A stretch of DNA of 64,000 nucleotides from positions 372,001-436,000 of the forward strand of contig NZ_LT635477.1 in assembly GCF_900120335.1 (NCBI RefSeq). The letters are read 5' to 3'. Of this stretch, positions 41,502 to 53,959 are shown in pieces; position 1 is the stretch's first letter, and each line of letters starts with the position of its first letter. The position numbers and the translations under genes were made by a program. The stretch comes from Helicobacter pylori. Lineage in GTDB: Bacteria; Campylobacterota; Campylobacteria; Campylobacterales; Helicobacteraceae. The notes beneath the pieces were generated by a model that saw only the letters and a list, made by a program, of their open reading frames with translations, searched no databases and was not told where the DNA came from.

Positions 41502-43703
41502 TTAAAAGTTAATGTGGATCGTGCCTAAAGCTTCAAAATTAGAGTTAGGGTCTAATTCGGCATGGCTTAGCACGACCACATCAATCCTGGCCTGCTCCAT
41601 TTGATTAGAAAGGGCTTTTCTTAAATTAGGCTCTACAATCAAAATCACCGGAGCGATCCCTTTTTGCAAGACTTTCATAGCCTCTTCAGAAACCCCTTCA
41701 ATGAGTTTTTGCAATTCGCCCACATTGAGTAATAAGCTCTTAGAAGCGCCATTTTCTCGCAATTTATTGAGCAAAAATTGTTCGCTATCGGTAGAAAAGG
41801 TTAAAAATTTCAAACGCCCGTCTTCAGATTTAAAAGCGTTAGTGATCACCCTAGAAAGCCTCGCCCTCACTTGTTCGGTTAAGATATTCACATCGTTTTG
41901 AACCAATGGGGCAATATCGGTAATCGTTTCCAAAATAGTGAGCATGTCCTTAATGGGGATTTTTTCATGCAACAAGGCTTGCAAGACTGAGCGGATCGCG
42001 CCGGTGGGGATTTTTTTACTCTCTTCTACAATCGTAGGATAGTCTTTAGCCAAGCGCTCTAAAAGGGATTTCACCTCATCTTTAGTGATAAAATCTTCAG
42101 CGTATTTTTTCACTAATTCGCTGGTGTGCGTCGCAATAACGGTGCTTGGATCAATGATGGTGTAGCCTTGAATGATGGCTTCTTCTTTATTTTTAGCGTC
42201 AATCCATAAAGCGTCCATTCCAAAAGCCGGCTCTTTAGTGGGAATGCCCTCAATTTCTCTATTCACAAAACCGGTATTCATGGCTAAAAACTTATCCGGC
42301 ATCACCATGCCCTCACCAATCACAATGCCCTTAAGCTTGATTTCATAATGCGTTGGGGGGAGTTGTAAATTATCTCTGATCCTAATTTGAGGCATCAAAA
42401 AACCATAATCGCTCGCTATCTTTTTTCTAATGCCCCTAATCCTTTCTAACAAATCGCCCCCTTGTTTCATGTCCGCTAAGCTAATGAGCTGATAGCCTAA
42501 AGCCAGTTCTAAAAATTCAATTTTTAACACTTCATCAATGGCTTGCTCTTCTTCTCTTTTAATCTCTTCTTGGGTTTTAGCCCTTGTGGTGGGGGCGTGG
42601 GGTTTGATTTTGGAGCTGTGGGGTTTTTCGCTCAAATCCAAGCCGAATTTTTGACTCAAATAATTTTCTAATTTAGTGAGCAACCCGTCTTTTCCCTCCC
42701 TACTAATCAGCCATGCGATGAATAAAAAGAGGGTTCCTACAAACGCTAAAGAAAAGGTAGGGAGTCCAGGAATGGTGGCAAAAAGCAATAAAATCGCCCC
42801 CACAATCACTAAAGTTTTGCTTTTATTGGTGAGTTGTGTGATGAGCTTAGAAGCGAAGTCTTCTTCTTCGTTTTGCGTGGTGCGAGTGGCGACAATACCG
42901 GTCGCTGTCGCAATGATTAAAGCAGGGATTTGCCCCACAAGCCCATCGCCAATGGTTAGGATAGTGAAAGTGCTAGCGCTAAAGCTTAGGCTCATATCCC
43001 TTTGAAACACGCCCACTAAAAACCCTCCAATGATATTGATAAGCGTGATAATGATAGAAGCGATCGCATCGCCTTTGACGAATTTAGACGCGCCATCCAT
43101 CGCGCCATAAAAATCCGCTTCTTGGCTTAGAGCGGCGCGCCGTTTTTTGGCTTCCTTATCATCAATAAGCCCTGAATTTAAATCCGCATCAATCGCCATT
43201 TGCTTTCCTGGCATAGCGTCTAGAGCGAATCGCGCCCTAACTTCAGTAACCCTAGTAGAGCCATTAGTAACCACTAATAAATTCACTAGCACTAAAATAC
43301 TAAAGATAATCGCCCCAATCACATAATTCCCGCTCACGCTAAATTCCCCAAACGCCGTGATAATATCGCTCACCGCGCTAGGCCCTTTATAGCCTTGGGT
43401 TAAAATCATTCTAGTGGTGGCGACATTTAAAGCCAAGCGGTACAAGGTTACAATGAGGAGTAAAGTGGGGAAAGCGCTAAAATCAGTAGGCTTGTCAATA
43501 TAAAGCCCGATTAAAATAATCAACACCGATAGCGCGATAGAAATCGTGAGTAAAAAATCCAACACAAAAGGCGGTAACGGCACGATAATGATCGCTAAAA
43601 TAGCGATCACAAAGACCACAAGGGCTAAGTCTTTGGATTGCAAGAAGCGTTTAAAGACAGGGAAAGTCTTTTTAAAAGCTAATTTGGAGCGTTCGTTTGC
43701 CAT
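41502..43703 (-). CDS. flhA: Flagellar export gate protein FlhA
   Basis: A 733-aa core component of the flagellar type III export apparatus. The N-terminal third has about eight membrane spans and the FHIPEP signature region ([22 protein letters not shown]). The cytoplasmic C-domain forms the export gate ring and chaperone docking site. FlhA also gates RpoN-class gene expression through FlgSR in H. pylori. Divergent from rpsO. Corresponds to HP1041. Confidence 0.97.
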   Translation of the reverse strand: MANERSKLAFKKTFPVFKRFLQSKDLALVVFVIAILAIIIVPLPPFVLDFLLTISIALSVLIILIGLYIDKPTDFSAFPTLLLIVTLYRLALNVATTRMILTQGYKGPSAVSDIITAFGEFSVSGNYVIGAIIFSILVLVNLLVVTNGSTRVTEVRARFALDAMPGKQMAIDADLNSGLIDDKEAKKRRAALSQEADFYGAMDGASKFVKGDAIASIIITLINIIGGFLVGVFQRDMSLSFSASTFTILTIGDGLVGQIPALIIATATGIVATRTTQNEEEDFASKLITQLTNKSKTLVIVGAILLLFATIPGLPTFSLAFVGTLFLFIAWLISREGKDGLLTKLENYLSQKFGLDLSEKPHSSKIKPHAPTTRAKTQEEIKREEEQAIDEVLKIEFLELALGYQLISLADMKQGGDLLERIRGIRKKIASDYGFLMPQIRIRDNLQLPPTHYEIKLKGIVIGEGMVMPDKFLAMNTGFVNREIEGIPTKEPAFGMDALWIDAKNKEEAIIQGYTIIDPSTVIATHTSELVKKYAEDFITKDEVKSLLERLAKDYPTIVEESKKIPTGAIRSVLQALLHEKIPIKDMLTILETITDIAPLVQNDVNILTEQVRARLSRVITNAFKSEDGRLKFLTFSTDSEQFLLNKLRENGASKSLLLNVGELQKLIEGVSEEAMKVLQKGIAPVILIVEPNLRKALSNQMEQARIDVVVLSHAELDPNSNFEALGTIHINF

Positions 43704-43797
43704 AATCTAAAATCAATGCCTTAATTTTGGTAGGTGTGTTTGTCTCTTATTATAATATAAAGTTTAAAAGTATGGTGCAAAAAAGCTTATTTTACGC

Positions 43798-43833
43798 TAT
43801 AATGCGATCTATATTAAATTACCAATTAGGAGG
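43798..43833 (+). promoter_or_regulatory. rpsO promoter and RBS
   Basis: CTATAATGC with TATAAT at 43798-43803 and a strong AGGAGG at 43828-43833. On the minus strand another TATAAT (43748-43753) probably serves flhA. Confidence 0.6.
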
Positions 43834-43838
43834 TCGTT

Positions 43839-44111
43839 ATGGCTTTGAATCTGGAGAAAAAACAAGAAATCATTAAGGCGTTTGCCACTAAAGCAAACGA
43901 TACCGGTTCTTGTGAGGTGCAAGTGGCGTTGTTGAATGAAAGGATCAAGCTTTTAACCGAGCATTTAAAAACTAACCCCAAAGATCATTCTAGTCGTTTA
44001 GGGCTTTTAAAATTAGTCGCTCAAAGACGCAATCTGTTGAAATACATCAAACGCACCGATCATGCGCGTTATGTGGTTTTGATTGAAAAGTTAGGCATTA
44101 AAGACAGATAG
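43839..44111 (+). CDS. rpsO: Ribosomal protein S15
   Basis: A 90-aa S15, standard length, with the signature [22 protein letters not shown] and [22 protein letters not shown]. It binds 16S rRNA helices 20-22 early in 30S assembly. It has its own promoter and precedes waaL by 40 nt. Corresponds to HP1040. Confidence 0.98.
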   Translation: MALNLEKKQEIIKAFATKANDTGSCEVQVALLNERIKLLTEHLKTNPKDHSSRLGLLKLVAQRRNLLKYIKRTDHARYVVLIEKLGIKDR

Positions 44112-44151
44112 TTTCTATCGCTTTTAGGGGATTTTAAATCATGGCGATTTT

Positions 44152-45441
44152 GTGTTGAAAGAGCGTTTGAAAGCCTTTTTCAGTGCGGACTCTGTTTTCA
44201 CTTTAATTTTTGCCCTTTTTTTTCTCACTTCGTTTAAAAAACCTTTAACTCAAGTCTTGTTGATTGTTTTAATGGTTTTTTTGTTTTTTAGGTGTTATTT
44301 CCAAGCGTCTTTAAAAGAAACCTTTAGAATCAATCATTTAAAAACCATGCCCTTTAAATGGCTCACTCTGGCTTTTTTAGGGGTATTTTTAAGCATCTTC
44401 CCTAACATGTTTAACATGTATGATAGCCAAACCTTCCGCTACAATTTATTCGCTCTAAACATGTCTTTAACTTACGCTTGCGGGGCGTTATGCTTGCTTT
44501 TTTCTAGCCGTTTAAGAATCAAATTGGATCAAAAAATCCTTTTTTATAGCATGGCTGTGGCAAATTTTATCAACGGCTTGCTCTCATTGGTGCAAAAAAT
44601 TTATTTTAACATGCCCAGAGCGCAAGGGTTTAGCACGGTTAAGGAGTATGTGGTTTTAGTGAGCGTGTCAATCTTAGGCTGTTATATTTATGCGCTTTAT
44701 TCGCAAAATCAAAAAGAGAAACTTTTTTTCACCCTTTCTGTTTTCGTGGGGTTTTTAGTGGTTATTTTAAGCGCTACAAGGAGCGCGACAATCGCTTTTG
44801 TGGCTACTTTTTTGATCCTGTCTTGCTTTATTTTATACGCCAAAAAATCGCTCAAACCATTGGGTTATATGGTGGTTATGAGTCTTGTTTTGAGCGCTTT
44901 GTATGTGGGGAGTAACGCTTTAGAAAAGAGGGGGGCAATAGAGCAATCTAGGGTTCAAAATCAAACCTTTGAAGAGGATTTGAAACGCTACGCTAAAAAG
45001 GACGCTGATAGCAGTATTGGGTGGCGTTTGGAGCGCTGGAAAGAAGCCCTAACGGTTTTGCGTTTAAGGCCCTTTTTTGGTATGGCCGCTAGCGAGAAAT
45101 GCCAGAGGTTAGAAGAGATTTTATCCTTATCAAAGTCTTATAGGGCAAAAGATTTGATTCTCTGTTATGAAAGATACGACAATCAAATCATTCATGTTCT
45201 AGCCACTAGGGGGATCATAGGCTTTTTAATCTGGCTTTTTTTCTTGTTAGTCATTGTAAAGATTTTTTGGAGCGGGATCAAGCAAAACTCTTTAATATCA
45301 TTCTTTATATTAACGGCATTCACTTTTTACCTCATTTTTGGTATTGGGTTTGACCCTTTTGATTTCTTCATTACGGGAAGTTTTTTTGTAGGAATGGTCA
45401 TGATGGTTGTTTTTTTAAAAAAGGATAAAAGCGCTTTTTAG
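44152..45441 (+). CDS. waaL: O-antigen ligase WaaL
   Basis: A 429-aa membrane protein with about eleven hydrophobic segments and a periplasmic loop (about residues 265-350) containing DSSIGWRLERW and an Arg-rich ending, as in WaaL/RfaL ligases. It joins O-antigen (Lewis antigen) chains to lipid A-core in the periplasm. The start is GTG 44152 or TTG 44155. A hairpin follows at 45442. Corresponds to HP1039, reported as the H. pylori ligase. Confidence 0.85.
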   Translation: MLKERLKAFFSADSVFTLIFALFFLTSFKKPLTQVLLIVLMVFLFFRCYFQASLKETFRINHLKTMPFKWLTLAFLGVFLSIFPNMFNMYDSQTFRYNLFALNMSLTYACGALCLLFSSRLRIKLDQKILFYSMAVANFINGLLSLVQKIYFNMPRAQGFSTVKEYVVLVSVSILGCYIYALYSQNQKEKLFFTLSVFVGFLVVILSATRSATIAFVATFLILSCFILYAKKSLKPLGYMVVMSLVLSALYVGSNALEKRGAIEQSRVQNQTFEEDLKRYAKKDADSSIGWRLERWKEALTVLRLRPFFGMAASEKCQRLEEILSLSKSYRAKDLILCYERYDNQIIHVLATRGIIGFLIWLFFLLVIVKIFWSGIKQNSLISFFILTAFTFYLIFGIGFDPFDFFITGSFFVGMVMMVVFLKKDKSAF

Positions 45442-45458
45442 CATCAAAGAGTTTGATG
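45442..45458 (+). terminator. Hairpin after waaL
   Basis: CATCAAA-GAG-TTTGATG, a 7-bp perfect stem starting at the waaL stop region. It lacks a clean T-tract. It is followed by a degenerate copy of the G-rich element (45464-45508). Confidence 0.4.
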
Positions 45459-45463
45459 TTAAT

Positions 45464-45508
45464 CAAGCGGTAGTTTCTTGCGATGCGTTCTTAGGGGGAT
45501 TTAAGGGG
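45464..45508 (+). repeat. Degenerate copy of the G-rich element (copy C)
   Basis: CAAGCGGTAGTTTCTTGCG...TTCTTAGGGGGATTTAAGGGG aligns loosely with the core of copies A and B (AAGCG, TTTCTT, TTAGGGGGAT, AAGGGG). It has only two G runs and no matching C-rich half, so it is either decayed or a chance likeness. It lies just after waaL and 19 nt before the aroQ -10 box. Confidence 0.4.
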
Positions 45509-45526
45509 TAAGATAAAAACTTATGC

Positions 45527-45561
45527 TATAATGCGGTTTCATTCCATATTAAAACAAGGAG
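45527..45561 (+). promoter_or_regulatory. aroQ promoter and RBS
   Basis: GCTATAATGC with TATAAT at 45527-45532 and AAGGAG at 45556-45561 before ATG 45567. Likely the main promoter of aroQ-pepQ-folK and of the flagellar cluster that follows. Confidence 0.55.
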
Positions 45562-45566
45562 AAATA

Positions 45567-46070
45567 ATGAAAATTTTAGTGATTCAAGGGCCTAATTTAA
45601 ACATGTTAGGACACAGAGACCCAAGACTTTATGGCATGGTAACCTTAGACCAAATCCATGAAATCATGCAAACTTTCGTGAAACAAGGCAATTTAGATGT
45701 GGAATTAGAGTTTTTTCAAACCAATTTTGAGGGCGAAATCATTGACAAAATCCAAGAGAGCGTGGGCAGCGATTATGAAGGGATTATTATTAACCCTGGA
45801 GCGTTTTCGCACACTTCTATTGCGATTGCGGATGCGATCATGCTAGCGGGCAAACCTGTCATTGAAGTGCATCTCACTAACATTCAAGCCAGAGAAGAAT
45901 TCAGGAAAAATTCTTACACCGGAGCGGCTTGTGGAGGCGTGATCATGGGATTTGGCCCGCTTGGTTACAACATGGCTTTAATGGCGATGGTGAATATTTT
46001 AGCCGAGATGAAAGCGTTCCAAGAAGCCCAAAAAAACAACCCTAATAACCCCATTAACAATCAAAAATAA
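45567..46070 (+). CDS. aroQ: Type II 3-dehydroquinate dehydratase
   Basis: Start at ATG 45567 with AAGGAG 5 nt upstream, giving 167 aa; an upstream in-frame ATG at 45531 sits on the promoter. Type II DHQase signatures: [17 protein letters not shown] (active-site lid with Arg and Tyr), [27 protein letters not shown]. It catalyses the third step of the shikimate pathway. Followed 13 nt later by pepQ. Corresponds to HP1038. Confidence 0.97.
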
Positions 46071-46083
46071 AAGGGGGTTACTG

Positions 46084-47157
46084 ATGAGAGGATTAGAAAG
46101 AGACTCCCATTTCACGCTCAATGAAAATGCGATGTTTTTTGAATGCGCTTACAGTTGCGATAACGCTTTGTTTTTGCAATTAGACGATCGCTCGTTCTTC
46201 ATCACTGATTCTCGTTACACCCAAGAAGCTAAAGAAAGCATTCAGCCTAAAAAGGGCGTTTTAGCGGAAGTGATAGAGTCTAGCGATTTAGTGCAAAGCG
46301 CAATTGATTTGATCGCAAAACACTCGGTTAAAAAGCTCTTTTTTGACCCCAATCAAGTGAATTTGCAAACCTACAAGCGTTTGGATTTAGCGGTTGGGAA
46401 TAAGGTTATTTTAGAGGGCGTGCCTAGTTACCACCGCCAAAAACGCATCATTAAAAACGATCATGAGATCCAACTCCTCAAAAAATCTCAAGCGCTGAAT
46501 GTTGAAGCTTTTGAAAATTTTGCCGAGTATGTGAAAAAGATTTTTGATGAAAAAGAGTCCTTGAGCGAGCGGTATTTGCAACATAAGGTTAAAGACTTTT
46601 TGACTAAAGAGGGGGTTTATGATCTGAGTTTTGAGCCTATTTTAGCCTTGAATGCGAACGCGAGCAAACCCCATGCCTTGCCTAGCGCGAAGGATTTTTT
46701 AAAAGCGGATCATAGCATTCTTTTGGATATGGGGATCAAATACGAACGCTATTGCTCGGATAGGACTCGCACGGCTTTTTTTGACCCTAAAGACTTTGTG
46801 TTCAAAAGGGAGCAGAGTTTCAAGGATAAAGAGCGTCAAAAGATTTATGACATTGTGAAAGAAGCACAAGAAAAGGCTATTTCAGGCATTAGAGCGGGCA
46901 TGACCGGTAAAGAAGCGGACAGCTTGGCTAGGGGAGTGATTAGCGATTATGGTTATGGGCAGTATTTCACTCACAGCACCGGGCATGGCATTGGCTTAGA
47001 CATTCATGAGCTTCCCTATATTTCATCGCGCAGTGGAACCATTTTAGAAGAGGGCATGGTGTTTTCTGTAGAGCCTGGGATTTATATCCCTGGATTTTTT
47101 GGGGTGCGCATTGAAGATTTAGTGGTGATTAAAAATTCTAGGGCTGAGCTTTTGTGA
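46084..47157 (+). CDS. pepQ: Xaa-Pro aminopeptidase/dipeptidase (M24)
   Basis: A 357-aa M24 pita-bread metallopeptidase. Metal ligands are in [20 protein letters not shown] (two Asp), [13 protein letters not shown] (His), FSVEPGIY (Glu) and VRIEDLVV (Glu), all present. It removes residues ahead of proline in cytoplasmic peptides. Its TGA overlaps the folK ATG by one base. Corresponds to HP1037. Confidence 0.92.
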   Translation: MRGLERDSHFTLNENAMFFECAYSCDNALFLQLDDRSFFITDSRYTQEAKESIQPKKGVLAEVIESSDLVQSAIDLIAKHSVKKLFFDPNQVNLQTYKRLDLAVGNKVILEGVPSYHRQKRIIKNDHEIQLLKKSQALNVEAFENFAEYVKKIFDEKESLSERYLQHKVKDFLTKEGVYDLSFEPILALNANASKPHALPSAKDFLKADHSILLDMGIKYERYCSDRTRTAFFDPKDFVFKREQSFKDKERQKIYDIVKEAQEKAISGIRAGMTGKEADSLARGVISDYGYGQYFTHSTGHGIGLDIHELPYISSRSGTILEEGMVFSVEPGIYIPGFFGVRIEDLVVIKNSRAELL

Positions 47158-47645
47158 TGCGAGAGATCCTTACTAGCCGCTTTTTCCCCAGCCTTTTTAA
47201 AAAAAGGCTTGATTTTTCTAACAGGGTGGTTTTAGGGCTGGGATCTAATCTTAAAAATCCTTTAAAAATATTAAAAAATTGTTTTTTATACTTTAAAAAT
47301 CATAGTAGAATCGGAAAAATTTTTTCTTCGCCGATTTATATCAATCCGCCTTTTGGTTACACTAAGCAACCTAATTTCTACAACGCTACGATTATCCTTA
47401 AAACATCTTTAGGTTTGCACCATTTTTTTGCTCTAGTGTTTTATATAGAAAGGCGTTTTGGGCGTGCAAGGAAGCGCGATTTTAAAGACGCTCCAAGAAC
47501 TTTGGATATTGATATTATCGCTTTCAATCAAGTCATTTTAAGGCAGAACGATTTGACTTTACCTCACCCTAAATGGAGTGAAAGAGACTCGGTGTTAGTG
47601 CCTTTAACTTTGCAACAAATCCTTTTTAAAAAAGGGGAGTGGTGA
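47157..47645 (+). CDS. folK: 2-amino-4-hydroxy-6-hydroxymethyldihydropteridine pyrophosphokinase
   Basis: A 162-aa HPPK of normal length (ATG at 47157; a GTG directly before is also open). It transfers pyrophosphate to the pterin in folate synthesis. Signatures: [12 protein letters not shown], the pterin site [14 protein letters not shown], and [21 protein letters not shown] with the metal-binding Asp pair. A short basic N-terminal extension precedes the core. Overlaps flhF by 7 nt. Corresponds to HP1036. Confidence 0.94.
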   Translation: MREILTSRFFPSLFKKRLDFSNRVVLGLGSNLKNPLKILKNCFLYFKNHSRIGKIFSSPIYINPPFGYTKQPNFYNATIILKTSLGLHHFFALVFYIERRFGRARKRDFKDAPRTLDIDIIAFNQVILRQNDLTLPHPKWSERDSVLVPLTLQQILFKKGEW

Positions 47646-49012
47646 AATTCTATACCTATAGTGGGGAGACGGCCGCTGAAGCTTTAAAGATCGCTCAAAG
47701 CCACCATGGGGTGGATACGCTGGTGTTTAAAACCCAAGAAATCCGTAAAAAAACGCTCACTTCTTCTGGGCTTTATGAAATCGTTGTGGCGGTTGAAGAA
47801 GAGAGCGAAAACAAAAAAGCCCCTCTTATTCCAGAAAGTTTGTATGATGAAGAATTGAATGAAGAAGATGTGGTCATGCAGCTTTCAAGCACCGTAGAAG
47901 AAATGCGCAAACTCGCCGGGGTTTCATCCAGTCAGCGCAACTATAGTTTTTCAAAAAATAAGACCCCTTTAGAAAAAGACGCTCCATTAGAGGATGCGCC
48001 CTTAGAGGCCAATAAACAGGACGCCTTGTTGCAAGTCTTAAAAGATGAAGCCAACCATAAAAAAGAAAGAGAAAAAAGAGAAGTCAAACAAGAAGAAGAA
48101 ATTAAAGATATTAATGCGCAACTAAGTAAAATCAGAGACAGCTTGAAACTCATTCAAAACATGTTTTGGGATGAGAAAAACCCCAATTCTGTCAATATCC
48201 CTCAAGAATTTGCAGAAATTTACAAACTAGCCAAACAAAGTGGGATGAAATCCAGCCATTTAGATGAAATCATGCAATTAAGCTTGGAATTGATGCCTTT
48301 ACGCATGCGGGAAAATTCCGTAACGATCAAGCGTTATTTTAGAGAGGTGTTGCGCAAAATGATTTTGTGCCGCCCTGAAGATTTGAATTTGAGGCAAAAA
48401 CGCATTTTAATGCTTGTAGGGCCAACAGGCGTGGGGAAAACGACGACTCTAGCTAAATTGGCCGCACGCTATTCTAGGATGCTGGCTAAAAAATACAAGG
48501 TGGGCATTATCACTTTAGACAATTATCGCATTGGGGCTTTAGAGCAATTGAGTTGGTATGCTAATAAAATGAAAATGAGTATAGAAGCGGTGATTGACGC
48601 TAAGGATTTTGCTAAAGAAATTGAAGCTTTGGAATACTGCGATTTTATTTTAGTGGATACGACAGGGCATTCGCAATACGATAAGGAAAAAATTGCCGGT
48701 TTGAAAGAGTTTATAGATGGGGGTTATAATATTGATGTGTCCTTAGTGCTTTCGGTTACCACTAAGTATGAAGACATGAAAGATATTTATGATTCTTTTG
48801 GGGTGTTAGGGATTGACACTTTAATCTTTACGAAATTAGATGAGAGTAGGGGGTTAGGGAATTTGTTTTCTTTAGTGCATGAAAGCCAAAAGCCTATCAG
48901 TTATCTTTCTGTCGGGCAAGAAGTGCCTATGGATTTGAAAGTGGCTACTAATGAGTATTTAGTGGATTGCATGCTAGATGGCTTTAGTAACCCTAATAAG
49001 GAACAAGCATGA
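47639..49012 (+). CDS. flhF: Flagellar SRP-like GTPase FlhF
   Basis: A 457-aa SRP-family GTPase that places flagella at the pole and is needed for RpoN-class transcription. An N-terminal basic domain with a charged linker (about 60-180) precedes the NG domain with P-loop [40 protein letters not shown] and [10 protein letters not shown]. The start is GTG at 47639 or 47642 after AAAAGGGGA. It overlaps flhG by ATGA. Corresponds to HP1035. Confidence 0.96.
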   Translation: MVKFYTYSGETAAEALKIAQSHHGVDTLVFKTQEIRKKTLTSSGLYEIVVAVEEESENKKAPLIPESLYDEELNEEDVVMQLSSTVEEMRKLAGVSSSQRNYSFSKNKTPLEKDAPLEDAPLEANKQDALLQVLKDEANHKKEREKREVKQEEEIKDINAQLSKIRDSLKLIQNMFWDEKNPNSVNIPQEFAEIYKLAKQSGMKSSHLDEIMQLSLELMPLRMRENSVTIKRYFREVLRKMILCRPEDLNLRQKRILMLVGPTGVGKTTTLAKLAARYSRMLAKKYKVGIITLDNYRIGALEQLSWYANKMKMSIEAVIDAKDFAKEIEALEYCDFILVDTTGHSQYDKEKIAGLKEFIDGGYNIDVSLVLSVTTKYEDMKDIYDSFGVLGIDTLIFTKLDESRGLGNLFSLVHESQKPISYLSVGQEVPMDLKVATNEYLVDCMLDGFSNPNKEQA

Positions 49013-49893
49013 ACAATCAAGCGAGCCATTTGGATAATTTTATGAACGCTAAAAACCCCAAAAGTTTTTTTGATAATAAGGGGAATACCAAATTCATCGC
49101 TATCACAAGCGGTAAGGGGGGCGTGGGGAAATCCAACATTAGCGCTAATTTAGCTTACTCTTTATACAAGAAAGGTTATAAGGTTGGGGTGTTTGATGCG
49201 GATATTGGTTTAGCGAATTTAGATGTGATTTTTGGGGTGAAAACCCATAAAAATATCTTGCATGCCTTAAAAGGCGAAGCCAAATTGCAAGAAATCATTT
49301 GTGAGATTGAACCCGGACTTTGCTTAATCCCTGGGGATAGCGGTGAAGAAATTTTAAAATACATTAGCGGCGCGGAAGCTTTGGATCGATTCGTAGATGA
49401 AGAGGGGGTTTTAAGCTCTTTAGATTATATTGTGATTGATACGGGCGCTGGGATTGGAGCCACTACGCAAGCGTTTTTGAATGCGAGCGATTGCGTGGTG
49501 ATTGTCACCACACCCGATCCATCAGCGATTACTGATGCGTATGCATGCATTAAAATCAACTCCAAAAATAAAGACGAATTGTTCCTTATCGCTAACATGG
49601 TAGCCCAACCTAAAGAAGGCAGGGCGACTTATGAAAGGCTATTCAAGGTGGCTAAAAACAATATCGCTTCATTAGAATTGCACTATTTAGGGGCGATTGA
49701 AAACAGCTCCTTATTGAAACGCTATGTGAGGGAGCGAAAAATTTTGAGGAAAATAGCCCCCAACGATTTGTTTTCGCAATCCATTGACCAGATAGCGAGC
49801 CTTTTAGTTTCTAAACTAGAAACCGGCACTTTAGAAATACCAAAAGAAGGTTTAAAAAGCTTTTTTAAAAGGCTTTTAAAGTATTTGGGGTAG
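49009..49893 (+). CDS. flhG: Flagellar number regulator FlhG (YlxH, MinD-like ATPase)
   Basis: A 294-aa ParA/MinD-type ATPase paired with FlhF. It shows the deviant Walker A SGKGGVGKSNIS, DADIGLANLDVIFG, IDTGAGIG and VTTPDPSAITDAYA. The C-terminal basic amphipathic helix (GLKSFFKRLLKYLG) is a probable membrane-targeting element. It counteracts FlhF to limit flagellar number. Corresponds to HP1034. Confidence 0.96.
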   Translation: MNNQASHLDNFMNAKNPKSFFDNKGNTKFIAITSGKGGVGKSNISANLAYSLYKKGYKVGVFDADIGLANLDVIFGVKTHKNILHALKGEAKLQEIICEIEPGLCLIPGDSGEEILKYISGAEALDRFVDEEGVLSSLDYIVIDTGAGIGATTQAFLNASDCVVIVTTPDPSAITDAYACIKINSKNKDELFLIANMVAQPKEGRATYERLFKVAKNNIASLELHYLGAIENSSLLKRYVRERKILRKIAPNDLFSQSIDQIASLLVSKLETGTLEIPKEGLKSFFKRLLKYLG

Positions 49894-49897
49894 GCTG

Positions 49898-50212
49898 ATG
49901 AAAGTTCAAAATTTTATCCATTTTTCTGTTGTGGTGGGGTTTTTTTTAGGGTTAGTGTTTTCGGTGTTGAAATTCAATGAGCCAGAGAGCATTCTATTAT
50001 GGACGGTGTTATCCACGCTTGGGGGGTATTTGATCGCCTTATTGTTCGCGTCTATTTTTATCGCTTGCACGGATTTAGATATTTGTCTTTTTGACAAAAA
50101 AGGCACTGAAGAGAGTTTGCTTCGTTTCAACCATGAGTTTAAAAACAGAGAAAAAGAAGTGGCTAGTATTTTAAATTACATTAGAAATTATGATTTTGAT
50201 GATGGAAAATAG
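49898..50212 (+). CDS. Small membrane protein between flhG and fliA
   Basis: A 104-aa protein with two hydrophobic helices (about 8-24 and 34-54) and a charged C-terminal region (RFNHEFKNREKEVASIL). It is conserved at this position in Helicobacter and Campylobacter flhG-fliA clusters. No motif was recognised. Starting 4 nt after flhG and overlapping or abutting fliA, it is probably expressed with flagellar genes. Corresponds to HP1033. Confidence 0.75.
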   Translation: MKVQNFIHFSVVVGFFLGLVFSVLKFNEPESILLWTVLSTLGGYLIALLFASIFIACTDLDICLFDKKGTEESLLRFNHEFKNREKEVASILNYIRNYDFDDGK

Positions 50213-50213
50213 A

Positions 50214-50957
50214 ATGCCCAAAGAAATTCAAAAAACTGAAGCGAGCGAAAAAAGTATAGAAAAGGTTTTGAACGCCTATGACAAGCAACAACACCACCAT
50301 CAAGACGCGCTCGCTATCCAGTATTTACCGGCCGTGCGCGCCATGGCGTTTCGTTTAAAAGAGCGCTTGCCCAGCTCTATTGATTTTAACGATCTGGTTT
50401 CTATTGGCACTGAAGAGTTGATTAAGTTAGCCAGGCGTTATGAGAGCGCGTTAAACGATTCTTTTTGGGGGTATGCTAAAACGCGCGTCAATGGGGCGAT
50501 GCTAGATTATTTGCGTTCTTTAGATGTGATTTCTCGCTCTAGCAGGAAGTTGATTAAAAGCATTGATATTGAAATCACCAAATACCTTAATGAGCATGGG
50601 AAAGAGCCTAGCGATGCGTATTTAGCGGAAGTTTTAGGCGAGAATATTGAAAAGATTAGAGAAGCCAAAACGGCCTCAGATATTTATGCGTTAGTGCCTA
50701 TAGATGAGCAATTCAATGCGATTGAGCAAGATGAAATCACTCAAAAGATTGAAGCAGAAGAGTTGTTAGAGCATGTCCAAAAAGTATTGAATCAAATGAG
50801 CGAACGAGAGCAAATCCTTATCCAGCTTTATTACTTTGAAGAGTTGAATTTGAGCGAGATTAAAGAGATTTTAGGCATCACTGAATCGCGCATTTCTCAA
50901 ATCATTAAAGAAGTGATTAAAAAGGTGCGCCAATCCTTAGGAGTGAATCATGGCTGA
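50214..50957 (+). CDS. fliA: Flagellar sigma factor sigma-28 (FliA)
   Basis: Start set at ATG 50214, with GGAAA 5 nt before; in-frame ATGs at 50190, 50199 and 50202 would lengthen it by up to 8 residues and overlap HP1033. The about 247-aa factor shows sigma region 2 (LAIQYLPAVRAMAFRL...IDFNDLVSIGTEELIKLARRY...WGYAKTRVNGAMLDYLR), region 3 and region 4 helix-turn-helix (LSEIKEILGITESRISQI). It drives late flagellar genes such as flaA. Overlaps fliM by 8 nt. Corresponds to HP1032. Confidence 0.95.
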   Translation: MPKEIQKTEASEKSIEKVLNAYDKQQHHHQDALAIQYLPAVRAMAFRLKERLPSSIDFNDLVSIGTEELIKLARRYESALNDSFWGYAKTRVNGAMLDYLRSLDVISRSSRKLIKSIDIEITKYLNEHGKEPSDAYLAEVLGENIEKIREAKTASDIYALVPIDEQFNAIEQDEITQKIEAEELLEHVQKVLNQMSEREQILIQLYYFEELNLSEIKEILGITESRISQIIKEVIKKVRQSLGVNHG

Positions 50958-52014
50958 TATTTTAAGCCAAGAAGAAATTGATGCGCTTTTAGAGGTCGTT
51001 GATGAGAACGTGGATATTCAAAATGTCCAAAAAAAAGATATTATCCCCCAACGCAGCGTAACCCTCTATGATTTCAAACGCCCTAATCGTGTGAGTAAGG
51101 AGCAATTGCGCTCTTTTAGGAGTATCCATGATAAAATGGCTAGGAATCTTTCCAGTCAAGTCTCTTCTATCATGCGTTCTATTGTAGAAATCCAGCTCCA
51201 TAGCGTGGATCAAATGACTTATGGCGAGTTTTTGATGAGTTTGCCTAGCCCTACAAGCTTTAATGTCTTTTCCATGAAGCCTATGGGGGGAACGGGGGTT
51301 TTAGAGATTAATCCTAGCATCGCTTTCCCTATGATTGACAGACTATTAGGGGGTAAGGGGAGCGCGTATGATCAAAACAGGGAGTTTAGCGATATTGAAT
51401 TGAATTTATTGGATACGATTTTACGCCAGGTGATGCAAATTTTAAAAGAAGTGTGGTCGCCTGTGGTGGAGATGTATCCTACCATTGACGCTAAAGAATC
51501 CAGCGCGAATGTGGTCCAAATCGTCGCTCAAAATGAAATTTCTATCATGGTGGTTTTAGAGATTATCATTGGGCATAGCCGTGGGATGATGAATATTTGT
51601 TACCCGGTGATTTCCATTGAGAGCATTCTTTCTAAAATGGGGAGTAGGGATTTCATGCTTTCAGAGACGAACTCCAAAAAGAGCCGTAATAAGGAATTGC
51701 AAGCGCTATTGAGCGGGGTGAGCGTGGATATGATGGTGTTTTTGGGCGCGGTGGAATTGAGCTTGAAAGAAATGCTGGATTTAGATGTGGGGGATACTAT
51801 CCGGTTAAATAAAGTCGCTAACGATGAAGTGAGCGTGTATGTGCATAAAAAAAAGCGTTATTTAGCGAGCGTGGGGTTTCAAGGGTATAGGAAAACCATT
51901 CAAATTAAAGAAGTGATTTATAGCGAAAAAGAACGCACTAAAGAAATTTTAGAAATGCTAGAAGAACAACGCAGAGGCAAAGTGGGCGATATTATGAAGA
52001 TAGAAGAAGAGTGA
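50950..52014 (+). CDS. fliM: Flagellar motor switch protein FliM
   Basis: A 354-aa C-ring protein. It shows the N-terminal CheY-binding EIDALL motif (LSQEEIDALLEVVDEN), the central CheC-like fold with the GGxG motif (MGGTGVLEINPSIAFPMIDRLLGGKG), and the C-terminal SpoA domain. CheY1-P binding here changes rotation direction. It lies between fliA and fliY, 3 nt before fliY. Corresponds to HP1031. Confidence 0.97.
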   Translation: MADILSQEEIDALLEVVDENVDIQNVQKKDIIPQRSVTLYDFKRPNRVSKEQLRSFRSIHDKMARNLSSQVSSIMRSIVEIQLHSVDQMTYGEFLMSLPSPTSFNVFSMKPMGGTGVLEINPSIAFPMIDRLLGGKGSAYDQNREFSDIELNLLDTILRQVMQILKEVWSPVVEMYPTIDAKESSANVVQIVAQNEISIMVVLEIIIGHSRGMMNICYPVISIESILSKMGSRDFMLSETNSKKSRNKELQALLSGVSVDMMVFLGAVELSLKEMLDLDVGDTIRLNKVANDEVSVYVHKKKRYLASVGFQGYRKTIQIKEVIYSEKERTKEILEMLEEQRRGKVGDIMKIEEE

Positions 52015-52017
52015 GAA

Positions 52018-53941
<1,924 letters not shown>

Positions 53942-53959
53942 GCTAGCTTCTTTAAATCT